Positions 31,847 to 42,790 of a stretch of DNA of 64,000 bases are shown in pieces. Every line of letters begins with the position of its first letter. Positions within the stretch are counted from its first letter, which is position 1. The notes beneath the pieces were generated by a model, which saw nothing but the letters and a program-made list of their open reading frames with translations, did not search any database and was not told where the DNA came from. The position numbers were made by a program, and so were the translations under genes. Origin of the DNA: Diphasiastrum complanatum (lineage: Eukaryota > Streptophyta > Lycopodiopsida > Lycopodiales > Lycopodiaceae); contig CM055097.1 of NCBI GenBank assembly GCA_029204225.1, positions 56,913,601 to 56,977,600 on the forward strand, read 5' to 3'.

Positions 31847-33006
31847 TGGTTGGCTTCTATTTACAGTAAGTATTCCATTTTTGGTGATATTTGGATGTTT
31901 GATCAAGTTCTAGCATGATTTTGCATTGCTTTGTTGATCAAATCTTACTAACCTTTGTTTTGTGAGTTGAACTTGTGGATCAAAAGCATATTTCAGGTCT
32001 ATTGAAGATCAGAGGCTGAAAAGAAACTATTTTGGATCAGATCATAACACCTAATCATTTGTGATTGTGAGGCTTGTGCATATTCAATACTAACAATGTT
32101 CTTTTCAATCCTATTGTTGACAATCTCCATTCTTGGATGAACACTCTCCTTAAGTGGATGAAACTTCTCCTTAAGTGGATGACAAATGCTCTTTTGAGTG
32201 AGTTGTAATTCTCCTAAAGGCTGAGCAAAGCTCCCATTTGGATGAAAGATCCCCTTTTTTGGGTGAACATATTGTAAGCTCCATTGTGAAGAGCATATTG
32301 TAAAGATTGTCATCAATTTTGGCATAAATTTTGGTGTACTTTGTTGAGCATGTAAGTAACTCTCCTTATGTAATTTGATTGGAGCATTTGCTGGAAGGTG
32401 TTAACCATTATGCAAGTGTGTTTTCAGGTTCTTAACAGGTTGAGGAACATTCTCATGTGAAGTGATCTTAGATCTACATCTAAACACCAAGATTTGACAA
32501 GATAGTGAAGCTAGTCTTGTGATTCACTAAGTGTGCTCATTCATTCACCTCTAAATCTTGTATTTATCACTTGCTGGAGTTTATAAACTTTTAGAAGTGT
32601 GGTTTACATGTGGTTTTACAGGTTGAATCAATATCTTAGTGTGTTGATCATATGTTGATCAAGTTTGTTCATTACTAGGTAATCTTGGCATCCTAGTTTT
32701 GGGTATTTTCTAAGAATGCAAGTAACTCTTCACACCATAACTTGATTTGGTCACTTGCTGGAAAGTTTGAGAGCTTAAGCAAGAGTGTGTTCAGGTTGGT
32801 TTGATTTTGTAATCCATTCTTAGTGTGTGCAAAGTGTTGCATGTGTTTCAATCTTCCTTTCTATGCTTGGAAACCATCTAGGTTCAAGATAGAAGTGTTT
32901 TAGGGTCCTAAATCTTCATAGATCTCTTTATCTATCATTTGTTGAGAGAAAAGTGAGTGCTAAGTGCTTTAGGACAGAACCTAAAAGTTGAAGAAACATT
33001 AGAATC
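31847..33006 (+). other. Long leader with internal repeats
   Basis: 1.16 kb without a long plus-strand ORF. Degenerate ~20-bp repeats built on AAGTGGATGAA lie at 32130-32270. Three imperfect ~80-110-bp repeats at about 32349-32440, 32540-32625 and 32717-32800 each contain TTGCTGGA and end in a splice-acceptor-like (T-rich)CAGGTT. The leader probably holds packaging signals. Confidence 0.5.
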
Positions 33007-36000
33007 ATGGCTTCCAATGGTGGGATCATGCTAGAGTCTAGTGAAAGGTTGAGTTCATCAAACTACTCTACTTGGAAAGTGAGGATGGAGTCCTTACTTG
33101 AGTTGAATGAACTCATGGACATAGTTGCAGAAATTGAAGAGAGACCTCTCACACTTCAAGAGCAACAAAGGTTTGATAAGAAGGCCAAAAGGGCTCTTCA
33201 TATCATTAAAATGAATGTTACAAATGAACTTCTCAAGGAAGTTGGAAAGTGTCAAAGTGCAAGTGAGGCATGGAATGCCTTAAAGAAGCTCTTTGAATCA
33301 AAGTCCACATCTAGGGTATTGACCCTAAGGAGACAAATATTTTCTAGTAGGCAAAGAGAGGGTGAAAGTGCTCATGCATTTATCTTGAGAGTTAAGTCCC
33401 TAAGTGATGATTTAGCATGCATTGATGAGAACATAAAAGATGGTGAAATAGTCCAAGTTATGTTGAATGGTTTGCTAAATGAACATGCTAACCTTGTGCA
33501 AAGTTTTGCCATTCAAAGAGTCTTGCCAAGTGTGGTTGACTTGCAAGAAATATTATTGGCTGAAGAACATAGGTTGCAATCAAAGCTTGATGGTGCATCC
33601 TTGCAAGGTGGAGGTGAAGAGGCTTTCTTCACAAAAGGCAAATTCAAGGGCAAAGGTAAAGGCAAAGGGAAATGGTCCAAAGGTGGTAACTTTGATCATG
33701 ATGATCACTCTTCCTCTTCCTCTTCTACTAAGAACAATAAGTCAAAGTTCAAGTGCTTTTATTGTGGGATAAAAGGACATTTTGCAAATGAATGCCATAA
33801 GAAACAAAATGCTAGATCTAGGTTGAGATCTAATGTACTTCTTGGAGATGATAATTGTTGTGCTAACTTGGCAAGCTTTGGTGAATCTATGGTCAATTTT
33901 TTGGATCCATTGGATCTTGAAGATGCACTAGTGTTACCTACTAGTCATATGGAGTCATGTGGAGCTAAATTAGCATCATGTTTGTACTCTTCTACTCATG
34001 GACTTCCAAGGCTTGGTGGTTCTTCAATGGTGCTAGATGGCAAGTGCAAAAATGGAAAAGGTAAGGAAGGAGCTAACTTCATCAATGGAGTTGATGAAGA
34101 TTCTTCTTTGGAAGTGATTGTTGCTAATGACTTGTTTGTTCATATGGAAAAAGATGGAGATGCTAAGTGTCATTCTTTGCAAGAAGATGGTTGTTCTTCT
34201 AATTCTTTTCATATTGATGTATGTAATCATGTGGGAAAAGATGATGGTGCTTTGAGCATGCTTGAAGGAAATGGTTCTTTTACATCTTTTTGTGATAAAG
34301 TCATTTGTGCAACAAGTGGTGTCACATTTCTTCATAAAAAGAGTAGATCAAAGGTTTCTATCATGAGACTTGGTGAGGGAGATCACAAGTCAAAAGGAAG
34401 AGAAGTATGTGAAGTGTTCAAAGTAGGATGTACTTTGAATGATGTTTTTATGAACGATAGTGAGGAAGAATCATTATCATATGACTCATTACCTAAATCA
34501 TTGAGTAGAAGTTCATGTTTGAAAAGAGAGAGTACTTCAATCACTCTTATGTTGAAGGTACTAAGGATTCTTTTCTTGGCTTCTAATATTCAAGAGTCTT
34601 CTACTTCTTATGGTGCAACTATCAAGAGGGAGGTTTCTAACTTTTGTGGTGCTAGCATTAAGAGGGAGTCTTGTGAAGGAAAGGGCAATGGAAGAGTGGT
34701 TCTTGGGAAGATCCAAAGCATGGATCTAACATCTCTTCATCAACTCAAAGCATTCTATGATTGTGGTGGATTGTTCATTCATGGTCAAGATGGCAAAAGG
34801 TTGGTTGAAGAAGACTACATGGAGCAACTCAAGTGGCAACTTCTTCAAGGCAAGGGAGATATCATTGGTGAGCTTATTGAGGTTTGTTATGAACTCAAGA
34901 GGGCTGTTTTGATTAGGTTTGATACTCATCTTCACCTACTCTACTTCATGTTAAATGGAAATGTTGGAATCTATCTTTTGGTTTATGATGGTGGCATTGT
35001 TTTCACTAACTATAGTGAAGGGTCAAATTTGAGCATTGATGAGATCTTGTGGGATCTTAATCATGTGTTTGAGAGGGAGTATCTTCAGAGTTTCAGATCT
35101 GAAGATGTTCACATATGCAAGATCTTTGATGTCTTATTGGAAGATCAAGAGGTTGATCTTGGATTGCTTCATCAACACCAAGAGACAAGTGGCAATTCGA
35201 AGCTAGTGAAAAGCATCAAAGAAGAGACAAATGGTCAAGGCATTTTGGATCTGTTTTTACAGGTTCTTGAAGGTTCAAGTAAGGTCTTTGGAGCTGCAAG
35301 GAAGTGTCTTCTTACTCTACCTCACTTGCCTAATCTCATGTATGAACATTGTTATGTCAATGTGTTGAAATTGTCAAATTTCAATAAAACTAGTTCCATA
35401 GTTTTGCATCCTTTGGATCTTGGAGATGGAATAGTTATCATTGCTGGTTTGTATGATCAAGTACATGAATTCATTCAGATCTTGAAAGGTATTGAAGTGG
35501 TCAATATGTTTTCTTTTGAACAAAGTTCAAGATCTAGTATTCTAGTGTTGGCAAATTGGCAACTTGTTGACATTGTAGGATCAAGCGTTGTGTGCAAATC
35601 TTGTGGAGGTACTTCAAGTATTTCAAGTTCAGGTTTTGGTCATTCAAATGGAGTAGGGAACACATCTTTTTGGCATTCATTCACTCAAAGGCTTTCATGG
35701 ATTGAAGATCTACAAAGGCAAGGTGGTGATGGAAGTTCATTCATGGAGATACATGTTGCATTCACTATATGTATAGTGAAATGTGGAGGAGGCATGCAAA
35801 CACTTGTTGATCACTTTCATTTACAACTTGTTTGCTGCTATTTTACAGAGAAACCAGAGATGGATACATGGAGGAATTCATTAATTGAGATTCTATGTTC
35901 TTTTACATGTACCATTTTTATGATTCTATGTAAAATTGATGTAAGAAATAGTGAAGCATCCTATATGGACACTATTATCTATATCAATTATGTTGTGTCC

Positions 36001-36099
36001 TATTTTGTACATATTAGGATCCTTGAGAAGAGATCTATTCTGATGATGGAGATCATTCTTAAGTTGGAACAAAGTAGTGTTGTAAAACTAGCAAGTTAA
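33007..36099 (+). CDS. Gag with a ~760-residue extension of unknown function (1030 aa)
   Basis: Residues ~10-195 are copia UBN2-type gag (SSSNYSTWKVRMESLLE, ASEAWNALKKLFESKS, RVLTLRRQIFSSRQ, ILNGL-like VMLNGLLNEH). A basic, Gly/Lys-rich stretch (~208-228) and a Ser-run precede the CCHC knuckle CFYCGIKGHFANEC (residues ~250-263). After that come ~760 residues with no DSGA protease box, HHCC/DDE integrase, YVDD or RNase H motif. The extension has a Ser/Asp/Cys-rich acidic part to ~570, a more globular-looking part to ~900, and two hydrophobic segments near the C-terminus (around 945-963 and 978-997). The ORF is unbroken and ends at TAA 36097-36099, three bases before the PPT. Antisense frames are short. 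Normal copia gag is ~250-350 aa, so this is far longer. Function of the extension is unknown. Confidence 0.9.
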   Translation: MASNGGIMLESSERLSSSNYSTWKVRMESLLELNELMDIVAEIEERPLTLQEQQRFDKKAKRALHIIKMNVTNELLKEVGKCQSASEAWNALKKLFESKSTSRVLTLRRQIFSSRQREGESAHAFILRVKSLSDDLACIDENIKDGEIVQVMLNGLLNEHANLVQSFAIQRVLPSVVDLQEILLAEEHRLQSKLDGASLQGGGEEAFFTKGKFKGKGKGKGKWSKGGNFDHDDHSSSSSSTKNNKSKFKCFYCGIKGHFANECHKKQNARSRLRSNVLLGDDNCCANLASFGESMVNFLDPLDLEDALVLPTSHMESCGAKLASCLYSSTHGLPRLGGSSMVLDGKCKNGKGKEGANFINGVDEDSSLEVIVANDLFVHMEKDGDAKCHSLQEDGCSSNSFHIDVCNHVGKDDGALSMLEGNGSFTSFCDKVICATSGVTFLHKKSRSKVSIMRLGEGDHKSKGREVCEVFKVGCTLNDVFMNDSEEESLSYDSLPKSLSRSSCLKRESTSITLMLKVLRILFLASNIQESSTSYGATIKREVSNFCGASIKRESCEGKGNGRVVLGKIQSMDLTSLHQLKAFYDCGGLFIHGQDGKRLVEEDYMEQLKWQLLQGKGDIIGELIEVCYELKRAVLIRFDTHLHLLYFMLNGNVGIYLLVYDGGIVFTNYSEGSNLSIDEILWDLNHVFEREYLQSFRSEDVHICKIFDVLLEDQEVDLGLLHQHQETSGNSKLVKSIKEETNGQGILDLFLQVLEGSSKVFGAARKCLLTLPHLPNLMYEHCYVNVLKLSNFNKTSSIVLHPLDLGDGIVIIAGLYDQVHEFIQILKGIEVVNMFSFEQSSRSSILVLANWQLVDIVGSSVVCKSCGGTSSISSSGFGHSNGVGNTSFWHSFTQRLSWIEDLQRQGGDGSSFMEIHVAFTICIVKCGGGMQTLVDHFHLQLVCCYFTEKPEMDTWRNSLIEILCSFTCTIFMILCKIDVRNSEASYMDTIIYINYVVSYFVHIRILEKRSILMMEIILKLEQSSVVKLAS

Positions 36100-36102
36100 G
36101 TT

Positions 36103-36112
36103 GAAGAGGGAG
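36103..36112 (+). promoter_or_regulatory. Polypurine tract of the gag-only element
   Basis: GAAGAGGGAG lies directly before the TG of the 3' LTR. It primes plus-strand synthesis. Confidence 0.85.
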
Positions 36113-36759
36113 TGTGAAAATTGTCAACATTTCCTTGTCTAGTTTTAGGCCAAAATTGCTAAAAATGGCACATAGTTTAGGATCTGACTTTTCACACGTG
36201 TGAAACAGGTCTAGATATTTTTAGTAAGTGTATTTTTTCAGTATGAAGAAGTGTCAAACTTCAAGACCTTCGAAATGAGTCCATTTTCATGTATTTTGGA
36301 CATATATGCCAATTTTACCTATATAGGGCATATTTTAGGTAAGGAGGGTCTAGAGAGAGGAGAGAGAGTCATCTCTCTCAGCTATATATAGCAGGTAGGC
36401 CGTGGAGAAACAGGTTGGAGCAGATCCATTGTATTCATTTGCTTAATGAGAGATTTTTCTATTGGGTTCTCCTTCCATTGTTGGCATTGTGTAGTGATTG
36501 AGTTCAAGCTTTGTGTGTATGATCTTAGGTGCTTTCCAAAAGTGGTAGGCTGATGTATTATGGACTGTATAATGCTATTTTGGGCCGCACTTGATGTTTA
36601 TGGAAGTTTCCATTTGTGATAAATGCTTTTTGATCAAGTTCTTTGCATTCTAGGTAGCATAGAATGTGTTGCCAATTCCTAGCTTATGTAGTTTGGAGTG
36701 CAAGCATTCAAGCCAATGATCTTGGAGTTTAGATCCACTTAGGATCTGTATTTTTCACA
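36113..36759 (+). repeat. 3' LTR of the gag-only element
   Basis: 647 bp, identical by eye to the 5' LTR, followed by TSD ATCAT (36760-36764). Confidence 0.95.
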
Positions 36760-36877
36760 ATCATATGGGCCCATTTGAATACAATAACATTGATTTACAC
36801 TGAATCAAGATGGGTCCACAAAATTTCTAGACATTCCAATTATAGACATGATATCCGGCCTGACTGCAAAATCAAAG
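36760..36877. repeat. Start of the third ~700-bp repeat unit, right of the insertion
   Basis: TCATATGGGCCCATTTGAATACAATAACAT and what follows match the start of units A and B (GGGTCCACAAAATTTCTAGA, CTGCAAAATC). This shows that the gag-only element landed at a unit junction in the array. Homology fades after ~36877. Confidence 0.75.
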
Positions 36878-37223
36878 TTTTGATGTTCTACGAGTAAAAT
36901 TTTTCGAGAGTTTCACGAGTTTATTTTCTCCACGATTCAACAAAAAAGTAGCATATGGTGTGCTACTCTTTTCATGCCACTACATGATTTTTTATGAAAA
37001 AGAATCGTGGATTGGTAGATAGTTAGAAATTTGACTACTTATCAAATCTTAAATACTTCTATCACAAGATACTTTGCAATTCTTTAAATACAGATTTATT
37101 TTTATTATGAAAAAATGTTCATGAAACTATAAAAGCTAGCATGTTGGCATGTTGGTCTACAAAAGAATGTAACTGTTTTATAAAACTGATAGATAAAATG
37201 GATTCTTTTTTGAAAGACATCGA

Positions 37224-37690
37224 CTACCACACCGATGTGCTATCAAATTGGATCCACAAAAGAAAGCTTGATTTTTTATTTTTTAAATTAAAAAAACTAT
37301 AAAATAATTTTTCTTCTCCTTGTGCATGTATCTTCTTGAAACACTTGGATGCAAAGGACCCCTTCTTAGATTTATCCTTCTTACCCTTCTTTGAGCTTGA
37401 TTGGTGTTCTTCATCCTTTGATGGATCACCTCCTTGTTGCTTGTTGGATTTTTTTTCCTTTTCACTTGCCTTTGATGGAGAAGTTTGCCTGCTCATCACC
37501 CTTGTGCAAGGAAAATGAATCCATCCTAGCTCTGGCATGTTGGATCGTACTCTTCTGGGCTATGAGAATACTTTGGAGCTTCTCAATGGATGGAAGGAAT
37601 TCTTGATAGCAAAACTTAAACAAGATTGGAGTACTCATCTCCCAATCCATTCAAGATGACATGGAGAATCTCACTCTCCTTTATCTTATC
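37224..37690 (-). pseudogene. Copia gag remnant
   Basis: The minus strand reads, with frameshifts, KIKESEILHVILNGLGDEYS (UBN2 gag core) near 37690-37610. A Lys/Ser-rich basic stretch ending GSFASKCFK follows near 37320-37450. The knuckle itself is not complete. No other part of the element is recognisable nearby. Confidence 0.5.
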
Positions 37691-37910
37691 ACTGATGATC
37701 TAAGGAAAAGTCGATTAGCCTATCAAAAAACAGGCCATTCCCAAAGTGACCTTGAGAATTGAGGACTTGGCCTTTCAAAGTCGACTACTACCTTTTGAGA
37801 AGTGGAAAGGAGGTTAAATGTGTGTGACTCATTACAAGTGCCAACGTGTCATTTCAAACTGAAAAATGAAGAAAAGAAAAAAGTGTGATCTTTCTTTTTA
37901 CATTAAAAAT

Positions 37911-37922
37911 GGTATCAGAGCT
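37911..37922 (+). other. Orphan tRNA-iMet PBS-like motif
   Basis: TGGTATCAGAGC occurs without a recognisable LTR to its left. It is probably a relic of a lost plus-strand element, and lies on the opposite strand to the nearby gag remnant. Confidence 0.35.
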
Positions 37923-39316
37923 TATCTAAGTGTTTGACGTCTTTATCATCCAAAGTTTTCAATTTTTCATGAAAATCTAGATCTAAAAGAAATTTTTTTG
38001 GTTTTTTACAAGTTTACAGAATTTTGTGGCCAACTTAAAAATTTGTAACTTGCTCAATACTGAACCAAGTTTAAAAAAGATTATATGGCTAGAAAGCCCT
38101 TTCAATGCTCTACAATAGTATCTATTCAAATTGAATTACAAAGAATGAAATGCTGGGCAGAAATTAAATAAAAAAGAGCAGAAAAATAAAAAAACAAAAA
38201 ATACAATCACCACTCATGTTTTGAACGTTTTTGGACATGGCTCTCACAAATCACATCCATAATGCAAAGCTAACCATAGCATGCGAAGATCAAGATGCCT
38301 AATGCATTCTATCCACAAAATATGAAAAGAAAATGCTAACAAGCAAGATGAGAGTGCATTGCTCCCCAACAATGGTGTCAAAATTGTAGGGGGTTTATTT
38401 CCTAGCCTATCCTCAACCCAAGATCCAAGCAATCTAGCATCAAGGAGATGAAGTTAGTTGTCACTAAGATAGTTGTGTTTTGGATAGATCGTCACTTGTA
38501 TCATATTTTTTTTAGTCCTAGACGTTTTGGAAAAAAAAAATAGTTGTTCAGAATTCACTAGTTAGAACTACTTCTGGGTATATCACATCTCCTCGATGTT
38601 CAAAGTTTTTCTTGATCAACTTAGAAATAGACGTCTTTGATTACTTCTATAATCTTTTGAAAAAAAAAAATCCTGTTCAAATAATGGAGTTGTCCTAGAA
38701 ATCGAGTAGGATTAGAAATGTTCAATTAGTCCCAATCTTTGAAAAAAAAAAAAACCGGAAATTTTCTGACCAAACAACTTCTAGGGAGTTGTCTTATGCA
38801 AATAGGAAGTTGGGATGTCAAAGTCACTAGAAGAGCAACTTCAAACACTCTTTTAATATGTACACTCCAGATGAGGTCTATCAAATGCATTCACAACAAT
38901 CGATACTTTAGACACTATTATGAGGAAATGCATTCATGCTTTTACAACATACACTCCTGAATTGCATATGCATGCCACCTTATGCACGGGTCTGACAGTG
39001 GGCATTTTTCTAAAATTGTTGGGAGTGGGTGCATAAAGCCAATTAGGATCACTGGTGGGTTGGATTGTAGAAATTTCAAAGAACAAATCAAATCTAAAAG
39101 CTGAAAGATCGTGAAGTAGATATTGAAAGAACCACTTGGAAATTGTTGCCGAGTGTCCAAGTAAAAGCTTATTGAAAGCATAAGACAAGAGACTCTGGAT
39201 CCTTGGTGTGGGGCCCACACACCCCAGTGGATATCGCCATGTTAGGCGATTTTTTGTCATAATAAAATCGGACTTGAATTATGACCATTTTTAAATTTTT
39301 ATGATAAAATCGGGAT
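37923..39316. other. Unassigned sequence left of the duplication joint
   Basis: No gene is supported. Three poly-A-like tracts (38530-38540, 38658-38670, 38740-38755) and a minus-strand 108-codon ORF (38934-39260) of unknown nature are present. A minus-strand motif at 38362-38382 resembles a decayed tRNA-Asp-type PBS. Confidence 0.4.
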
Positions 39317-40252
39317 TGTCATTGTTCCTAAGAAGAATGGAAAATTGAGAATTTGTGTCAATCTCAAGGCTTTGAACAAAGTGACACAGAAGGATCACTT
39401 TCCGTTACCTTTTACTGAAAGCATTTTGGATCGCCTTGCTGGAGCGGAAGCTTATAGTTTCTTGGATGGATTTAGTGGTTACAACCAGGTTAAGATTGCA
39501 CCCGCTGATCGTCACAAAACAGCTTTTGCAACAGAATGGGACACCTATGCTTACAAAGTAATGTCGTTTGGACTCTTTAATGCACCAAGTTCATTCCAAA
39601 GAGTAATGCAATTTGCTTTTAAAGATTATCTGCAGAAATTCCTTGAAATTTACTTGGATGACCTGGGAGTCCATAGTATAGATACAGACCACCTAGATCA
39701 ATTGGAGAAAGTATTTGAAAGATGTCGCAAATATCAAATTTTTCTAAATCCAGAAAAATGACAGATATGGGTTTCCCGCAAAATTGTGCTTGGGCATGTG
39801 ATTATTCTAAGCTCAAGATTATTGTGGAATTGCCACCGCCAACAACAATTCGTGGGGTTTATGTGTTTATGGGTCATGTGAACTACTATCAAATTTTTAT
39901 TATCTTCTTTGCGGATTTAGCAAGACCTATATACAAACTGACTATTGTTCCTATTTGGATAGTAGAGGCGTTAAAAGCCTTTGAAAAATTAAAAAAAGCA
40001 TTTACTTCAACACCGATACTATGTTCTCTAGATTGGATGATTGAATTTCATGTTCACACGGATGTCTCGAAATATGCCATTGGATCAGTTTTGAGACAGC
40101 CAGGTGATTATAAGAAGGATTATCCTATACGATTTGCAAGCAGACAACTTACAGATCCAGAGAAGAATTATTCAACAACAGAGCGTGAGGCGTTAGCCAT
40201 GATTTTTTCTGTTCAAAAATTTCATCACTACCTCATAAAAACGCACTTTTGA
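39317..40252 (+). pseudogene. Ty3/gypsy RT (5'-truncated) and RNase H, copy 2
   Basis: RT starts at the duplication joint, at the VPKKNGKLRICVNLK block, so the N-terminal third is missing. The catalytic SFLDGFSG and YLDD boxes remain. A substitution turns the Cys codon (TGC) of copy 1 near 2334 into TGA here, ending the RT frame at 39759-39761. RH (39722-40252) matches copy 1 with a few changes (for example Asp to Gly in RQPDDY). It cannot encode a working enzyme. Confidence 0.85.
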
Positions 40253-42341
40253 ATTTTTAATCTCATCTTTACGCATAGCGGCAACAGAATGGTTAAATCA
40301 TGATCAGTCTTTACAACTACGTCATGAAGTGTTGCACAAATTATGTGAAACTCGATAGAAGATCATTTGGATATTGCGGTTAAATATTCCCATAGGACTG
40401 GGTATTTCCTATGTTGATACATCGTATTTGAACATCGGGATACTAACTAGTTCAAAACTGATATATCAACAAAGGATTATATCTATCCTAGGGGTCACAC
40501 GTCTAGGTGAAATCATGAGATGTCCAGAGCCTCTTATTTTTCCTATTATAAATTATCATCATTCTCGAGATATTCAAATTCTAATCCTTTTCTAGAGAGT
40601 GAGTTGTGCTTCGAGGAAGTGAGAGAGTATCGTTATAAGAGAGACATGCCACATATCACGAAATTCTGAGCTATCATTAGGGAAGATGTTCCACCCAAAT
40701 CTTCTGCTAGGACCTAACATCCCTTATGTTAATCCATCTCATTTGAATATTGTCCTGTTAGTCGGGTTGAAAATCATGTATCGTCAGCGTATAGTATCTC
40801 TCTTGGGAGCAGCGAGACTTGAGGAGATAATGGAATCGATCGAGCCTTGCATTTTACCCATTATAGATCTGAGGAGAACAAGACATGTCATAATTCTGAT
40901 CTTATTCTTGAGGATAGAATGTTGAGGAAAACGTAGATGTTTCAGTACCATACCACCTTTCTCAGTTGCCACTACAATTCACTACTAAAAATAGGTTAGA
41001 GGTCTATATGATAGACCTCAACTTTATACCGTCTTTTGGTGACATTTGTCAAGTTATCCGAGGGGGAACTACGAGCCACTATTTCTATTCTCTCGAGATA
41101 AATCCTTACCTATATCCTGGTGACATCTTGATCAAATTACAACATTGCGGAGATTGTAGTTACTTTGAAGTCCATGAGCTCACTGTTGATAGACTCTGGC
41201 ACCTTACTGATGCTTTATTTACCCGCTATATAGAAGTGACACAACCTTTGCTAGAGATTCCATTACAATCATCAGGTTCGGCCAATAGTACAAATGCTTG
41301 AAATGGCTCAGAGAAAGCGAACTTCAATGAGTATGATTGGGGAGTAGTTAACAAGTTCCATAGGCAAGTGAGATAGAAATGCGATTAAGAGTGATTGTAT
41401 GCCCCTTCATCAGCTATATCTCTAGAGGATTGGAAACCCTCTATTAACTGTGAAGGCACAGTTTGGTTGATAAAATGTGTCTGGGATCGCTAGTTTAGAA
41501 TAGAGTTTGAGACATGTACAACCATCCTCGTAGCAGCACTGGAAGTGCTGCACGCTGTTAAGTTATTCCCTCCCCTACGTTGATCCCATGGCGTGGAAAA
41601 AGCCTAACATAGTTCTCAAAGCATTGACAAAGAAAGTAAGATTAGAAAAAGACAATAGGCATATGAATGCGTTATTGAAAACTAATGCTTGTTATTTTAC
41701 AAGCTCATTCCAAGCTTATTCAATCTCATGAATATGACTCAAAACTCTTCCAAGTTTTCATTTGCATGTTGCATTCCTCTTTTAGTTTTCCATAACATCA
41801 CTCATATGAACCATTATTAAATTTGATGACAAATTTTCCATTTATAATTATCAAAGTTTCAAAATGGTTTCTTCTATGTTTGTAGCAATGTGGAATGGAG
41901 AACTATCCTTTGTTTGGGTAGGAGTTGCTAGCAAAATCTTTCTCTTTCCTCTTTAATTTCAAAAGTTAAGAAGTGAATGAATTTACAATCCTTTAACAAA
42001 AACAAATTCCTCTTTCATGTAAAATTAACTTCCCTTCACAAAAACCAGAATTCGTGGCCTATTTTCACTCATCCAAGGCTCAAGTAGACTAAAAATCAGA
42101 TTTGAAATTTTTTGAAGTTTTGTGAAGGTCACTGAAGTTCTGTGAAAAAAATTAAAATTTGAAAATGATAAGTAAAACAATTTTCCCTTTAATGTAGAAT
42201 TAACTTCCCGTCACAAAAACCAAAATTTTTTCGCATTGGAATGCTCTACTTAGAGTTCTTCGATATTTACAATCGACACAAAATCATTACATTTGTTATG
42301 GTGGAAATTTGAACGATGATTCAAATATCCTTCTTCAAGGT
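40253..42341. other. Non-coding stretch, copy 2 of 2826-4914
   Basis: Same content as copy 1, including the two diverged ~225-bp repeats (about 40377-40600, 40689-40917), the 111-codon ORF (40966-41301) and the ~60-bp repeat (about 41995 and 42173). Differences are scattered substitutions and a few 1-3-bp indels. Confidence 0.6.
40966..41301 (+). CDS. Unrecognised 111-codon ORF, copy 2
   Basis: Intact counterpart of 3539-3874 with a handful of substitutions, several of them amino-acid changes. Function unknown; see the copy 1 entry. Confidence 0.25.
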   Translation: MPLQFTTKNRLEVYMIDLNFIPSFGDICQVIRGGTTSHYFYSLEINPYLYPGDILIKLQHCGDCSYFEVHELTVDRLWHLTDALFTRYIEVTQPLLEIPLQSSGSANSTNA

Positions 42342-42716
42342 TTTACAGTGCAGATTGGAGTGGAGATGTCGACATGAGAAATTCGACATCAGGTTATGTC
42401 TTTGTATTCAGCAAGGGTCTTGTCTCTTGGAACAATGAGAAGCAAAATTCAACTGCATTATCTTTGACACAGGCCGAATACATAGTCGCTACACATGTTG
42501 CAAAAGAAGCTATCTGGTTAAGGCATCTATTGTTGGAGACCTTAATCTTAGTCAGTTACAAGCAACTTCCATCTTTTGTGACAATTAAAGTACAACTATG
42601 GTATATGTTAGTCCCAAGTATCATTCTTAGAGCAAGCACATTGAAATAAATTATTATTTCGTCAGAGACAAAGTACTCGAAAACGAGATCATTCTAATCT
42701 TTTGCAAAAAAAAGTT
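42342..42716 (+). pseudogene. Ty1/copia RNase H fragment, copy 2
   Basis: Same scrap as in copy 1, with one damaging change: the catalytic-Glu block LTEAEY reads LTQAEY. Confidence 0.75.
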
Positions 42717-42790
42717 GATGACAATGGATATATCTCCATCAAACACCGTAAGTCCCGCTCTTACGATCTCCTACGAAGGAAAATATCTCA

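Larger units (their letters stand above)
31188..36759 (+). mobile_element. Young gag-only LTR retrotransposon (TR-GAG-like)
   Basis: The LTRs are 31188-31834 and 36113-36759 (647 bp each, no difference seen by eye). TSD ATCAT lies at 31183-31187 and 36760-36764. A perfect tRNA-iMet PBS (TGGTATCAGAGC) starts directly after the 5' LTR, and a PPT (GAAGAGGGAG) ends directly before the 3' LTR. One 1030-codon ORF fills the interior after a 1.17-kb leader. The element carries gag but no protease, integrase, RT or RNase H, so it must move with enzymes from another copia element. It is inserted at a unit boundary of the ~700-bp repeat. LTR identity means a recent insertion. Confidence 0.95.

Noticed and set aside
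33007-36099. Whether the extension hides a degraded copia pol
   Set aside because: I looked for DSGA, HxRLGH, CxxC, SDNGGE, KARLV, YVDD and TEAEY in all three plus frames of the interior and found none.
36930-37020. Small inverted repeat (CCACGATTC ... GAATCGTGG) as a MITE
   Set aside because: Arms are short and imperfect and no TSD is visible; it may be chance in AT-rich DNA.
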